DNA of 5,249 nt, taken from NCBI GenBank assembly GCA_947177495.1, contig CAMWUS010000117.1, forward strand, positions 1-5,249. Reading direction: 5' to 3'. Origin of the DNA: an uncultured Clostridia bacterium. Lineage in GTDB: Bacteria > Bacillota > Clostridia > Christensenellales > Borkfalkiaceae. Under the pieces are notes generated by a model. That model saw only the letters and a list, made by a program, of their open reading frames with translations, made no database searches and was not told the DNA's origin. A program made the translations under genes and the position numbers. Below, piece by piece: positions 1-5,026 of the stretch. The first letter of the stretch is position 1; each line of letters opens with the position of its first letter.

Positions 1-31
1 AAAATGCAAGAAAAAAAGCAAGAACCGCAAT

Positions 32-58
32 AAAAAAGCCCGAGATTTCCTCGGGCTT
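32..58 (-). terminator. Intrinsic terminator of the ZIP transporter transcript
   Basis: A perfect 9-bp inverted repeat (AAGCCCGAG at 36-44, CTCGGGCTT at 50-58) encloses a 5-nt loop. Read on the minus strand the hairpin is followed by a run of six T (37-32). It begins 3 nt beyond the transporter stop codon, as expected for a rho-independent terminator ending a minus-strand transcript. On the plus strand the hairpin is followed by only three T, so it is mainly one-directional. Confidence 0.9.
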
Positions 59-61
59 TGA

Positions 62-922
62 TTAAAACACCACAAGCAAGAAACCCGCAAGTAGCCCCAC
101 AAATAACGAAAGCGCGGGCAGTTTACTCTTCCACATAAGAATGGCTTCCGGCATGAGTTCGCCGAACACGACGTACAGCATTGCCCCGCTTGCAAACCCA
201 AGCGATAACACTAGCATAATACTGTTGATTCCGCCGAGCAAATAGCCGAGCAATGCCCCGAACACCGTGGGCAACCCGCTGAGCGCGGTAAGCGAAACGG
301 CTTTTACTTTTCCCATACCACCCGAAATGAGCGGAACGGAAACTGCCATACCCTCGGGGATATTGTGCAAACCGATAAGAATCGCCATGATAAAGCCGGC
401 TCCCGAAAAGAGGTTTGCAGTCAAATCAGGCTCAACGGCATAGGACGCTCCAATCACCATGCCTTCCGGCAAATTATGCAAGGCGATTGCAACCATCATG
501 ACTAGTCCCGCAATAAATAAGTTGCTTTTGGAGTCTCTATGCGATTCGTAATGGTTAGAATGAATGAGCTCGTCCAAGTCGTCCGCTGTAGCGGGGTGCG
601 CTTCGTCGATATGCTTTACTTCGTGGTTGGTACATTTATCGATGAGATAATTCAAAAGATAAACGATTGCATATCCTGCAATTACTGCAACAACAACGAT
701 AATGGGCGTATATTGCGGAACTTCCCCCGCGCGCATCATGTCAATGGGCTCGCTCATCAAATCGAAGCAGACGACGGCAAGCATGATGCCTGCCGCAAAC
801 GAAAGCAACAGGCTTACGATTTTTTTTGAGTCCCTTTTCATGACTGCGCCGATTGCGCCGCCCATGCCCGTGCCGACAACGCCGGATATAAAAGTTATTA
901 CGATAATTGCCAAGTATTCCAT
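62..922 (-). CDS. ZIP-family divalent metal (zinc) transporter
   Basis: This is a 286-aa multispanning inner-membrane protein of the ZIP family, which moves Zn2+ and often Fe2+ or Mn2+ into the cytoplasm. Both family signatures are present: HNLPEG at residues 149-154 and HNIPEG at 186-191, the histidines and glutamates that form the intramembrane metal site in helices 4 and 5. Further membrane segments lie near residues 2-22, 35-55, 73-94, 135-160, 172-198, 205-230, 233-258 and 268-286, and FGELMPEA (253-260) adds acidic residues in a late helix. Between helices 3 and 4 is a hydrophilic loop rich in His (100, 104, 109, 121, 124, 128), Asp and Glu, the usual variable metal-binding loop. The length is normal for bacterial ZIPs. 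The start is an ATG with AGAGGA at 936-941, a rather long 13 nt upstream. It follows the pyridoxal kinase gene by 61 nt and probably shares its transcript, which ends at the hairpin at 32-58. Metal specificity cannot be read from sequence. Confidence 0.95.
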   Translation of the reverse strand: MEYLAIIVITFISGVVGTGMGGAIGAVMKRDSKKIVSLLLSFAAGIMLAVVCFDLMSEPIDMMRAGEVPQYTPIIVVVAVIAGYAIVYLLNYLIDKCTNHEVKHIDEAHPATADDLDELIHSNHYESHRDSKSNLFIAGLVMMVAIALHNLPEGMVIGASYAVEPDLTANLFSGAGFIMAILIGLHNIPEGMAVSVPLISGGMGKVKAVSLTALSGLPTVFGALLGYLLGGINSIMLVLSLGFASGAMLYVVFGELMPEAILMWKSKLPALSLFVGLLAGFLLVVF

Positions 923-983
923 GTAGAAAACTCTATCCTCTTTTGCAACGCTTCGCGTAAAGTATATACAAGTCTAATGATGG

Positions 984-1787
984 TTAATCATTACGGGCGT
1001 TTAAAATCTTTTCGAAATTCACGCCATAAAAATGGTCTTTATCCGTTTTTCTGATGCAATCGGCAACAAACTTTGCCGCAATCTCGCACGAGGTATGCAG
1101 TCCTTTGCCTTGCAAATAATTTGCCGTAAATACGGAAGCGAATATATCGCCCGTGCCGTGTTTTTTAATGGGCAACAATTCGTGCCACAAGATTTCACCG
1201 CGCTCGCTTCCGCCGATAAGCTCGCCTATGCGTCCTGCGACTTCCACACCCGTGATAATAATTTGTGCGTCGGTTATTTTTTTAAGTTCGTTTTCTAATT
1301 TGCAAACGAAATCACCGTCGTAATTTCCCCGATACTCTATCCCCGTAAGGAAACAAGCTTCGGTTACGTTGGGCAGAATAATATCGGCGCGCTTTAAAAG
1401 TTTGCGCATTGCCGCAACGTAATTCATATCGAACCCGCCGTACAACTTGCCGTTATCGCCAAACACAGGATCTATAATAACTTTCGCGCCCTCTGCCGAA
1501 AACTCATCGAAGCACTTTTCGGCAATTTCCATAAGCGGCTCTTTCCCGAGGTAGCCCAAAAGGAACGCATCGAATTGAAAGCCGTTGTTTTTCCATTCAC
1601 GGAAAATATTTGGCATTTCATCCGTCAAGTCGAGATAACTCCAACTTTTGAACATGGTATGGTTGGAAAGTATTGCCGTGGGCAGAACGCAGGCTTCGAC
1701 GCCGTATGCCGAAAGAATCGGCAACGCCACAGTCAGGGAACACTGCCCTACGCAAGACAAGTCCTGCATCGTTAAAATTCTTTTCAT
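984..1787 (-). CDS. Pyridoxal/pyridoxamine kinase (vitamin B6 salvage)
   Basis: This 267-aa cytosolic enzyme belongs to the ribokinase-like superfamily (PfkB/ThiD fold). It phosphorylates pyridoxal, pyridoxamine or pyridoxine with ATP in the salvage route to pyridoxal 5'-phosphate. Visible hallmarks are the N-terminal strand and substrate region MKRILTMQDLSCVGQCSLTV (1-20), SNHTMF (41-46), DPVFGDNGKLY (106-116, the family DPVxGDNGxLY motif), LPNVTEA (138-144, with Asn140 and Glu143 near the Mg-ATP site), and HGTGDIFASVF (210-220), whose Asp214 is the expected catalytic base after the GTG anion hole. The length is normal and no key residue is missing. The symbol is left blank because PdxK, PdxY and the Clostridial 'pyridoxamine kinase' group cannot be told apart by eye. 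Start: the ATG fits the family N-terminus. GGGGTGA at 1800-1806 could serve as a Shine-Dalgarno (12 nt away), but the best promoter would place the transcript start on the ATG itself. It is first of a likely pair with the ZIP gene. Confidence 0.95.
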   Translation of the reverse strand: MKRILTMQDLSCVGQCSLTVALPILSAYGVEACVLPTAILSNHTMFKSWSYLDLTDEMPNIFREWKNNGFQFDAFLLGYLGKEPLMEIAEKCFDEFSAEGAKVIIDPVFGDNGKLYGGFDMNYVAAMRKLLKRADIILPNVTEACFLTGIEYRGNYDGDFVCKLENELKKITDAQIIITGVEVAGRIGELIGGSERGEILWHELLPIKKHGTGDIFASVFTANYLQGKGLHTSCEIAAKFVADCIRKTDKDHFYGVNFEKILNARND

Positions 1788-1793
1788 GCGGTT

Positions 1794-1822
1794 ATTATAT
1801 CACCCCATAGCCATTAACGCAA
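1794..1822 (-). promoter_or_regulatory. Promoter for the pyridoxal kinase gene (predicted leaderless)
   Basis: On the minus strand there is a -35 TTGCGT (1822-1817), a 17-nt spacer and a perfect -10 TATAAT (1799-1794). Only six bases (AACCGC) separate the -10 from the ATG at 1787, so the transcript would begin at or within a base of the start codon. The GGGGTGA purine tract lies inside the spacer and would not be in that mRNA. A weaker upstream pair (TTAAAA, 17 nt, TATTAG, on the minus strand about 1857-1829) could give a transcript with a leader. The hexamers are seen; promoter function is inferred. Confidence 0.55.
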
Positions 1823-1832
1823 CAATCTAATA

Positions 1833-1868
1833 GGCGGTGAAAGAAACTTTTTTAAATTTATCGCCGCC
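1833..1868. repeat. Inverted repeat between the divergent genes
   Basis: GGCGGTGA (1833-1840) and TCGCCGCC (1861-1868) can pair over 8 bp with one G-U wobble, around a 20-nt AT-rich loop that itself holds a small AAAG/CTTT pairing. The repeat lies upstream of both promoters in the 192-bp divergent region (1788-1979). Neither strand has a T run after it, so it is not a terminator. It could be a regulator binding site or chance. Apart from this repeat and the two promoters, nothing else is recognised in the intergenic region. Confidence 0.3.
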
Positions 1869-1914
1869 CATATACGCCGTTATACAGCAAAATAGTTTTT
1901 GTTATGGAATAAGC

Positions 1915-1943
1915 TTGAAAAATTCTTTTGTAGTCGCTATAAT
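1915..1943 (+). promoter_or_regulatory. Sigma-A type promoter of the 247-aa membrane protein gene
   Basis: A -35 TTGAAA (1915-1920), a 17-nt spacer and a perfect -10 TATAAT (1938-1943) predict a transcript start near 1950 and a leader of about 30 nt. The leader contains AAGG (1967-1970) 9 nt before the ATG at 1980. Position, spacing and direction all agree with the downstream gene. Confidence 0.75.
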
Positions 1944-1979
1944 ATTGAAAGAGAATTTTAAAAGACAAGGCAAGTTGAT

Positions 1980-2723
1980 ATGAGCAAAGAGATTAAAAAG
2001 CGTAATTACAGCGTGGGACCCATTGCATTGATGCTGATTGTGGGCAGTATTTTTACGGCAATCGGCATCGCCCTAATCGTGATAACCATCAGCGGGCTGA
2101 TTGAACACGGGATTGGCATGATCGGCGCAGGAATCATCGGTTCAATCGTTTTTATTTTGGCATTCATGGGGTTCGGGATAACGGCACTCGTTATGGGCGG
2201 CAGGCAAATCTATCGATGGGTAAGAGAGAACAGAACGAAAAAATACGGAAAAGAATCCACTGCAAAAATCGTAGATTATAAATCCGCAAGTTTCAGTAAG
2301 AGCGCGAATACGCGCATACGGTATGCCCTTATCCTTGCCTATAACGACGACGGAGAAGATAAAGTTTTTACGACCGACTACTTATTTGACGTAAACGAAT
2401 TTAAATATCTGAAAGGACTTGAAAGTGTAAAAATTAAGATTGACGGGAACTTCGTAACCGTATGCGAACCGTTTACGAAAGACATCTATAAGGTCGATTC
2501 CACCTACGGAATCGAACTAGAGTTTTATAAACAAAAACCGGTTACTATACTGCTTCGCCTTTGGGTGGTATTCTTTTTTATCGCGTTTGCTTTTTTGATT
2601 GCATCTTTGGTAGTTTGGAAAGACTTAGTAATAGTTGCCATAGTAATCGTATTCACCATCCATTTCCCCTTCGCAATTCCTTTGGCGGTTTATCTTATCA
2701 AATGGATAAGACGAAAGAAATAA
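1980..2723 (+). CDS. Four-segment membrane protein with central DUF3592-like domain, function unknown
   Basis: This is a 247-aa protein of unknown function. Hydrophobic segments lie near residues 13-38, 46-74, 189-212 and 215-240. The hydrophilic middle (75-187) reads as mostly beta-strand, from STAKIVDY (93-100) through RIRYALILAYNDDGED (112-127) to the GLESVKIKID area (146-155). That pattern (A-x-I-V start, Y-rich strand, G-x-x-V-x-I end) resembles the DUF3592 type of membrane-linked beta domain, judged by eye only. The positive charges at both ends (MSKEIKKR, KWIRRKK) and after segment 2 (R75 to K91) place N-terminus, C-terminus and middle domain on the cytoplasmic side. There are no catalytic motifs. 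The start ATG has AAGG 9 nt upstream and a clear promoter at 1915-1943. It is a single-gene unit closed by the terminator at 2759-2793, and it converges with a smaller protein that has a similar central domain. Confidence 0.8.
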   Translation: MSKEIKKRNYSVGPIALMLIVGSIFTAIGIALIVITISGLIEHGIGMIGAGIIGSIVFILAFMGFGITALVMGGRQIYRWVRENRTKKYGKESTAKIVDYKSASFSKSANTRIRYALILAYNDDGEDKVFTTDYLFDVNEFKYLKGLESVKIKIDGNFVTVCEPFTKDIYKVDSTYGIELEFYKQKPVTILLRLWVVFFFIAFAFLIASLVVWKDLVIVAIVIVFTIHFPFAIPLAVYLIKWIRRKK

Positions 2724-2758
2724 GCGTTTAAGTTGCTACGAATATCTGAAACAACGGC

Positions 2759-2793
2759 AAAGCCGATAGTGCGATTGCGCTATCGGCTTTTTT
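2759..2793 (+). terminator. Strong intrinsic terminator after the 247-aa membrane protein gene
   Basis: The hairpin arms are AAAGCCGATAG (2759-2769) and CTATCGGCTTT (2780-2790). Pairing extends inward (one G-U, then two G-C) to a GATT tetraloop, giving about 14 bp. Six T (2788-2793) end the plus-strand copy. It lies 35 nt after the stop codon. On the minus strand only TTT follows the stem, so it is a poorer terminator for the convergent gene, although no other hairpin is seen between 2794 and 2825. Confidence 0.93.
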
Positions 2794-2825
2794 ATGTACT
2801 ATTTATTTTTACAATATCGTTTATA

Positions 2826-3326
2826 CTATCCCTTATTTTCCGATTTAATTGCTTTTTTGTATTTTTTCCAACGAATTATAAATATCGTTTCTCGTACGAA
2901 TGAATTGATAAAAAGCAAAAAACTCACAAAAGCTACTGCGGCGGCAATCCATATCTGAGTTGTTGAAAACTCTAAACTTTTGGTATGGTGCTTCGCAGTA
3001 TGGTCGACGTATATCGGCACTTTCTTTCCCACTTGCGCTTTTGCATCTTCCTCATCGTATATTAACCTTTGCCAATAACCGTAATACACCCCTCCGTCCG
3101 CTTCGTATTCATAAAACGTAGTATAACTTTTATCGAAGTCGTACCTTCCATTAGTCAATTCGTACCGCACAATCGTGGCATATTCTTTTACGTAATTTCC
3201 ATGAGTGTACCTATATTTACTTTTTGCCGTACCCACAGAAATACTTATACAAACTGCGCATAAGGTTATCATGATAATCATAGTGCACACGTGGGCAAAA
3301 GTAAGATTGTCAGGTTTTTCGTTCAT
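2826..3326 (-). CDS. Small two-segment membrane protein, DUF3592-like, function unknown
   Basis: This is a 166-aa protein of unknown function. Membrane segments lie near residues 10-32 and 123-142. Between them is an 88-residue beta-rich domain beginning YATIVRYE (49-56), continuing through YTTFYEYEADGGVYYGYW (68-85) and ending with VGKKVPIYVDHTAKHHTKSL (99-118). This layout (helix, beta domain with a G-x-x-V-x-I/V-Y-x-D end, helix) matches DUF3592-type proteins by pattern. The strongly basic tail (RWKKYKKAIK) argues for a cytoplasmic C-terminus, hence an extracytoplasmic central domain. Start choice: the reading frame stays open to a TTG at 3359, but that codon has no Shine-Dalgarno and lies only a few bases after the predicted transcript start. 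The ATG at 3326 has AAGGA 7 nt upstream and is preferred. The gene has its own promoter (3371-3399) and converges on the 247-aa gene. Confidence 0.78.
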   Translation of the reverse strand: MNEKPDNLTFAHVCTMIIMITLCAVCISISVGTAKSKYRYTHGNYVKEYATIVRYELTNGRYDFDKSYTTFYEYEADGGVYYGYWQRLIYDEEDAKAQVGKKVPIYVDHTAKHHTKSLEFSTTQIWIAAAVAFVSFLLFINSFVRETIFIIRWKKYKKAIKSENKG

Positions 3327-3333
3327 AAAAGTT

Positions 3334-3338
3334 TCCTT
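3334..3338 (-). promoter_or_regulatory. Shine-Dalgarno that sets the start of the 166-aa protein
   Basis: AAGGA on the minus strand (3338-3334) lies 7 nt before the ATG at 3326-3324. This is ideal spacing and decides against the upstream TTG at 3359. Confidence 0.8.
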
Positions 3339-3370
3339 ATCGTATGAATATACTAACAAAGAGTGATATC

Positions 3371-3399
3371 AGTATAGCACATTATTAGCGATAAAGCAA
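3371..3399 (-). promoter_or_regulatory. Promoter of the 166-aa membrane protein gene
   Basis: On the minus strand there is a -35 TTGCTT (3399-3394, three of six consensus bases), a 17-nt spacer and a -10 TATACT (3376-3371). The predicted start near 3364 gives a leader of about 38 nt ending in the AAGGA site. The upstream edge of the -35 overlaps the arm of the 45-bp palindrome by three bases, so a protein bound there could control this promoter. Confidence 0.5.
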
Positions 3400-3441
3400 A
3401 TCCGAACCACTTACTTGGGACAAGTAAATAGTTCGGATTTG
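3397..3441. repeat. 45-bp near-perfect palindrome
   Basis: The outer arms CAAATCCGAAC (3397-3407) and GTTCGGATTTG (3431-3441) are perfect complements. The inner arms TTACTTG (3411-3417) and CAAGTAA (3421-3427) are also perfect, around a GGA loop. Only the outer two pairs of the 3-bp middle stretch (3408-3410 against 3428-3430) mismatch. Total pairing is 19 of 21. Neither strand has a proper T run directly after the stem, so a terminator is unlikely. It could be an operator for the adjacent promoter, an RNA hairpin, or the end of a mobile element. Confidence 0.85.
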
Positions 3442-3450
3442 GAGATTTTG

Positions 3451-3564
3451 GTGCACCGCTTTGCCGCTAAAAAGAACATAGAAATATACAAGGTAAACCG
3501 ACGGGACTATTATTGCGGCGTTGACTTGCCGCTGTCGGACTATCGGTCAGTCGTGCGGAGTTGA
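3451..3564 (+). CDS. Doubtful short plus-strand ORF (37 aa) between two hairpins
   Basis: A GTG at 3451 with GGAG (3441-3444) 6 nt upstream opens a 37-codon frame ending TGA at 3562-3564. It reads HRFAAKKNIEIYKVN and then RRDYYCGVDLPLSDY before the end. The composition is protein-like and more GC-rich than the flanking AT-rich island, but no family is recognised and no promoter is seen. The frame stays open further upstream to 3367 without an ATG, so it may be the tail of a decayed gene. It sits between the palindrome (3397-3441) and a second hairpin (3580-3623). Treat it as a possibility only. Confidence 0.2.
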   Translation: MHRFAAKKNIEIYKVNRRDYYCGVDLPLSDYRSVVRS

Positions 3565-3663
3565 CGGCTCACGGCTTGCAAGAGCTGTCATAGCGTTTTT
3601 ATAGATACGCTTTGACAGCTCTTTTGCTTGCTCTTTATCGGGCGGCGATTTAATATAAATATT
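3547..3663 (-). pseudogene. C-terminal remnant of a second copy of the 62-aa gene
   Basis: Read on the minus strand, this frame gives 38 residues that match the 62-aa protein at 5027-5215 from its residue 20 on: NIY, then PPDKEQAK and LSKRIYKNAMTA, with differences IKS for AQL, E for K34, and L for I47. The tail then departs (REPSTPHD) after a 1-nt indel and ends at TGA (3549-3547). The frame runs upstream to a stop at 3703-3705 without any ATG, GTG or TTG, so the N-terminal 19 residues and the start are missing. Homology begins 8 nt beyond the stop codon of the 429-aa gene. It is therefore best read as a truncated relic whose front was lost or replaced when the AT-rich gene arrived. Confidence 0.7.
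3584..3646. repeat. 63-bp direct repeat, left copy, with hairpin
   Basis: Bases 3584-3646 match 5079-5141 with one mismatch (C at 3621, T at 5116), in the same orientation, 1495 bp apart. The block carries an imperfect palindrome. In this copy the arms at 3580-3596 and 3607-3623 pair over 17 positions with a single T-T mismatch, around a 10-nt AT-rich loop. On the plus strand the stem is followed by TTG and a T-rich stretch, giving a weak terminator look; on the minus strand it is not followed by T. Identity falls abruptly on both sides, although the flanks remain distantly alignable. Confidence 0.9.
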
Positions 3664-3671
3664 TATCTTTT

Positions 3672-4961
3672 TTAATTGTCGAATTTTAAAGGCTTTGCAG
3701 AATTAATAATTATTTCTTCTGCTATGGCTCTAATAAGAGGAATTTCTTTTGCTAACTCTTTATCGTGAATAAACGGTTCATATCTCAATTTTTCCCCTTC
3801 TTTGCTGTGAACAATTGCATTACGCACTGAATAAACTCTATTGCGCAAAACGGGATATACTTCTTCTGCTGTCAACGTGAAATTAATTGCTTTTCCCTCA
3901 TCTGCAAAAGGAACATCAGTTGTACTATAATAATTTATTGCAGAAGTATCTAAATTCGATATTGTTTGTTTTAACTTGCCAATATCTGGAATGTATTGTT
4001 TTAAACATAAAAGCAACGCATTCTTTTCGTCCCACACATCATTGTCTTTTTGAGATTGAATTTTCTTTTTAATTTTTTTATAAAAATCTTTAATGCTGTT
4101 TTTGCTATAAGGCGAAAATGAGGGACTTGTTATGTAGCTTTCAATTTCTTGAAAAACATCTTGCTCTGAAATGGATTGGAAGAAAAATTCAGCAATATGA
4201 TAGTATGCAAGATATTGAGCAAACGGAGCGTCAGAAGATAAGCCTTGATTATAATATTTTACTAATTCGGTATTATAAGCCTTATAAGGGAACAATTGTC
4301 CTTCACGACGTGCCCTATGCCGCATTAATCTATCAGTTTCGTTTTCATTGGAAAGAGCTAAACCTATGTCATAATTATAAGCTAAATTGAAAAGATAAGA
4401 CTGAAAAGCAGATTTAATTTTGGGGAACGGAATATCCAAATTACTTTTATTCATTGTTACTGTAAGCAAGCGAATAGATTGGCACAAATCTTCGAAACAC
4501 CCGATTTTTTCCATGTCATAAAATCTTATTCGTAATCTTTTACTTTGAAAATTTTGGTCAGCACACGCGCAAATAAACGCAAGGATAAATTTTTGCGATG
4601 CGTTTCCTATGTTTATATTATAATCAAGAAAAGATGCGTTATATTTTTCGCGAGTATTTTCTCTATACATAAATATACGCGAGCGACCTTGATATTCAAC
4701 CATTGCCTCAATTGAATTTGTTGAATAGAAAAAATTGTTTACAAATTTGTAATCTGCGGTAAATTCTGATAACATTAAATCTATTTCAGAAAGGTCAAGA
4801 CTAAATCCATATGTTGCAACTTCATCAATTTCACTAATTGTATCGTTATATTCAGTAATAGTTTTAATTAAAGATATTGTATTATTTTCTGAACTTTCTT
4901 TAAATTCAAAATCCGAAAAAAGGTTTTTCAATCCATTTTTGAAATCTTCGATTGTAAACAT
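3672..4961 (-). CDS. HEPN-like domain protein, candidate RNase or defence effector
   Basis: This is a 429-aa, probably soluble protein that is not assigned to a named family. Its C-terminal part (about 245-425) looks like a HEPN helical domain: a helix AQYLAYYHIAEFFFQ (248-262) of the Y-x-x-x-E type, a middle helix region (311-335), then RNRVYSVRNAIVHSKEGE (373-390). The last contains R380-x4-H385, the R-x4-6-H signature that forms the RNase site in active HEPN dimers, followed by a closing helix near 402-421. The N-terminal 240 residues are mixed alpha/beta, with RIRFYDM (144-150) and a basic RLMRHRARR stretch (211-219), and are not recognised. HEPN proteins are known from toxin-antitoxin, abortive-infection and CRISPR-linked RNases; a defence role here is inference. 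The gene is AT-rich, has its own promoter (4985-5013) and strong Shine-Dalgarno, follows a 62-aa gene by 65 nt, and lies between two 63-bp repeats. No transmembrane segment and no clear terminator is seen. Confidence 0.85.
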   Translation of the reverse strand: MFTIEDFKNGLKNLFSDFEFKESSENNTISLIKTITEYNDTISEIDEVATYGFSLDLSEIDLMLSEFTADYKFVNNFFYSTNSIEAMVEYQGRSRIFMYRENTREKYNASFLDYNINIGNASQKFILAFICACADQNFQSKRLRIRFYDMEKIGCFEDLCQSIRLLTVTMNKSNLDIPFPKIKSAFQSYLFNLAYNYDIGLALSNENETDRLMRHRARREGQLFPYKAYNTELVKYYNQGLSSDAPFAQYLAYYHIAEFFFQSISEQDVFQEIESYITSPSFSPYSKNSIKDFYKKIKKKIQSQKDNDVWDEKNALLLCLKQYIPDIGKLKQTISNLDTSAINYYSTTDVPFADEGKAINFTLTAEEVYPVLRNRVYSVRNAIVHSKEGEKLRYEPFIHDKELAKEIPLIRAIAEEIIINSAKPLKFDN

Positions 4962-4965
4962 ATAG

Positions 4966-4973
4966 CCTCCTTT
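4966..4973 (-). promoter_or_regulatory. Very strong Shine-Dalgarno of the 429-aa gene
   Basis: AAAGGAGG (4973-4966) is complementary to the 16S rRNA tail over its whole length. It lies 4 nt before the ATG at 4961, somewhat closer than usual but strong enough to fix this start. Confidence 0.85.
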
Positions 4974-4984
4974 GTATCATATAA

Positions 4985-5013
4985 ATTATATCATATATTA
5001 AAAAGGAACTCAA
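4985..5013 (-). promoter_or_regulatory. Promoter of the 429-aa HEPN-like gene
   Basis: On the minus strand there is a -35 TTGAGT (5013-5008, four of six consensus bases), a 17-nt spacer and a perfect -10 TATAAT (4990-4985). The predicted start is near 4978, leaving a short leader of about 17 nt that holds little beyond the Shine-Dalgarno. The gene can therefore be transcribed separately from the 62-aa gene upstream. The AT-rich background makes a chance TATAAT possible, but spacing and position are right. Confidence 0.65.
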
Positions 5014-5026
5014 TTGTTTTCCAAAT

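Noticed and set aside
539..829. Plus-strand ORFs over the ZIP gene (539-829 and 702-926)
   Set aside because: They are antisense to an unmistakable ZIP transporter, carry no family features, and have no Shine-Dalgarno or promoter; they are shadows.
1788..1979. Riboswitch or leader RNA between the divergent genes
   Set aside because: The plus-strand leader is only about 30 nt, the kinase promoter leaves no leader, and no riboswitch-like conserved core or terminator/antiterminator pair is visible.
3327..3359. Longer 177-aa form of the membrane protein starting at TTG 3359
   Set aside because: The TTG has no Shine-Dalgarno and lies a few bases from the predicted transcript start, while the ATG at 3326 has AAGGA at ideal spacing.
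3580..3627. Hairpin as terminator of the HEPN-like gene
   Set aside because: Read on the minus strand the stem is followed by GCAAGCC, not a T run, and the same hairpin occurs inside a coding sequence in the other copy. Any terminator activity would be on the plus strand.
3661..3690. Programmed frameshift that would fuse the HEPN-like protein to the relic of the 62-aa gene
   Set aside because: The A-rich run (AAAAAAG on the minus strand) lies after the TAA stop in the reading frame of the 429-aa gene, so a ribosome would terminate before reaching it. No stimulating structure is placed correctly.
3887..4390. Plus-strand ORFs inside the HEPN-like gene (3887-4072, 4118-4390)
   Set aside because: The longer minus-strand frame has a strong promoter, Shine-Dalgarno and a recognisable motif. 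The plus-strand frames have none of these.
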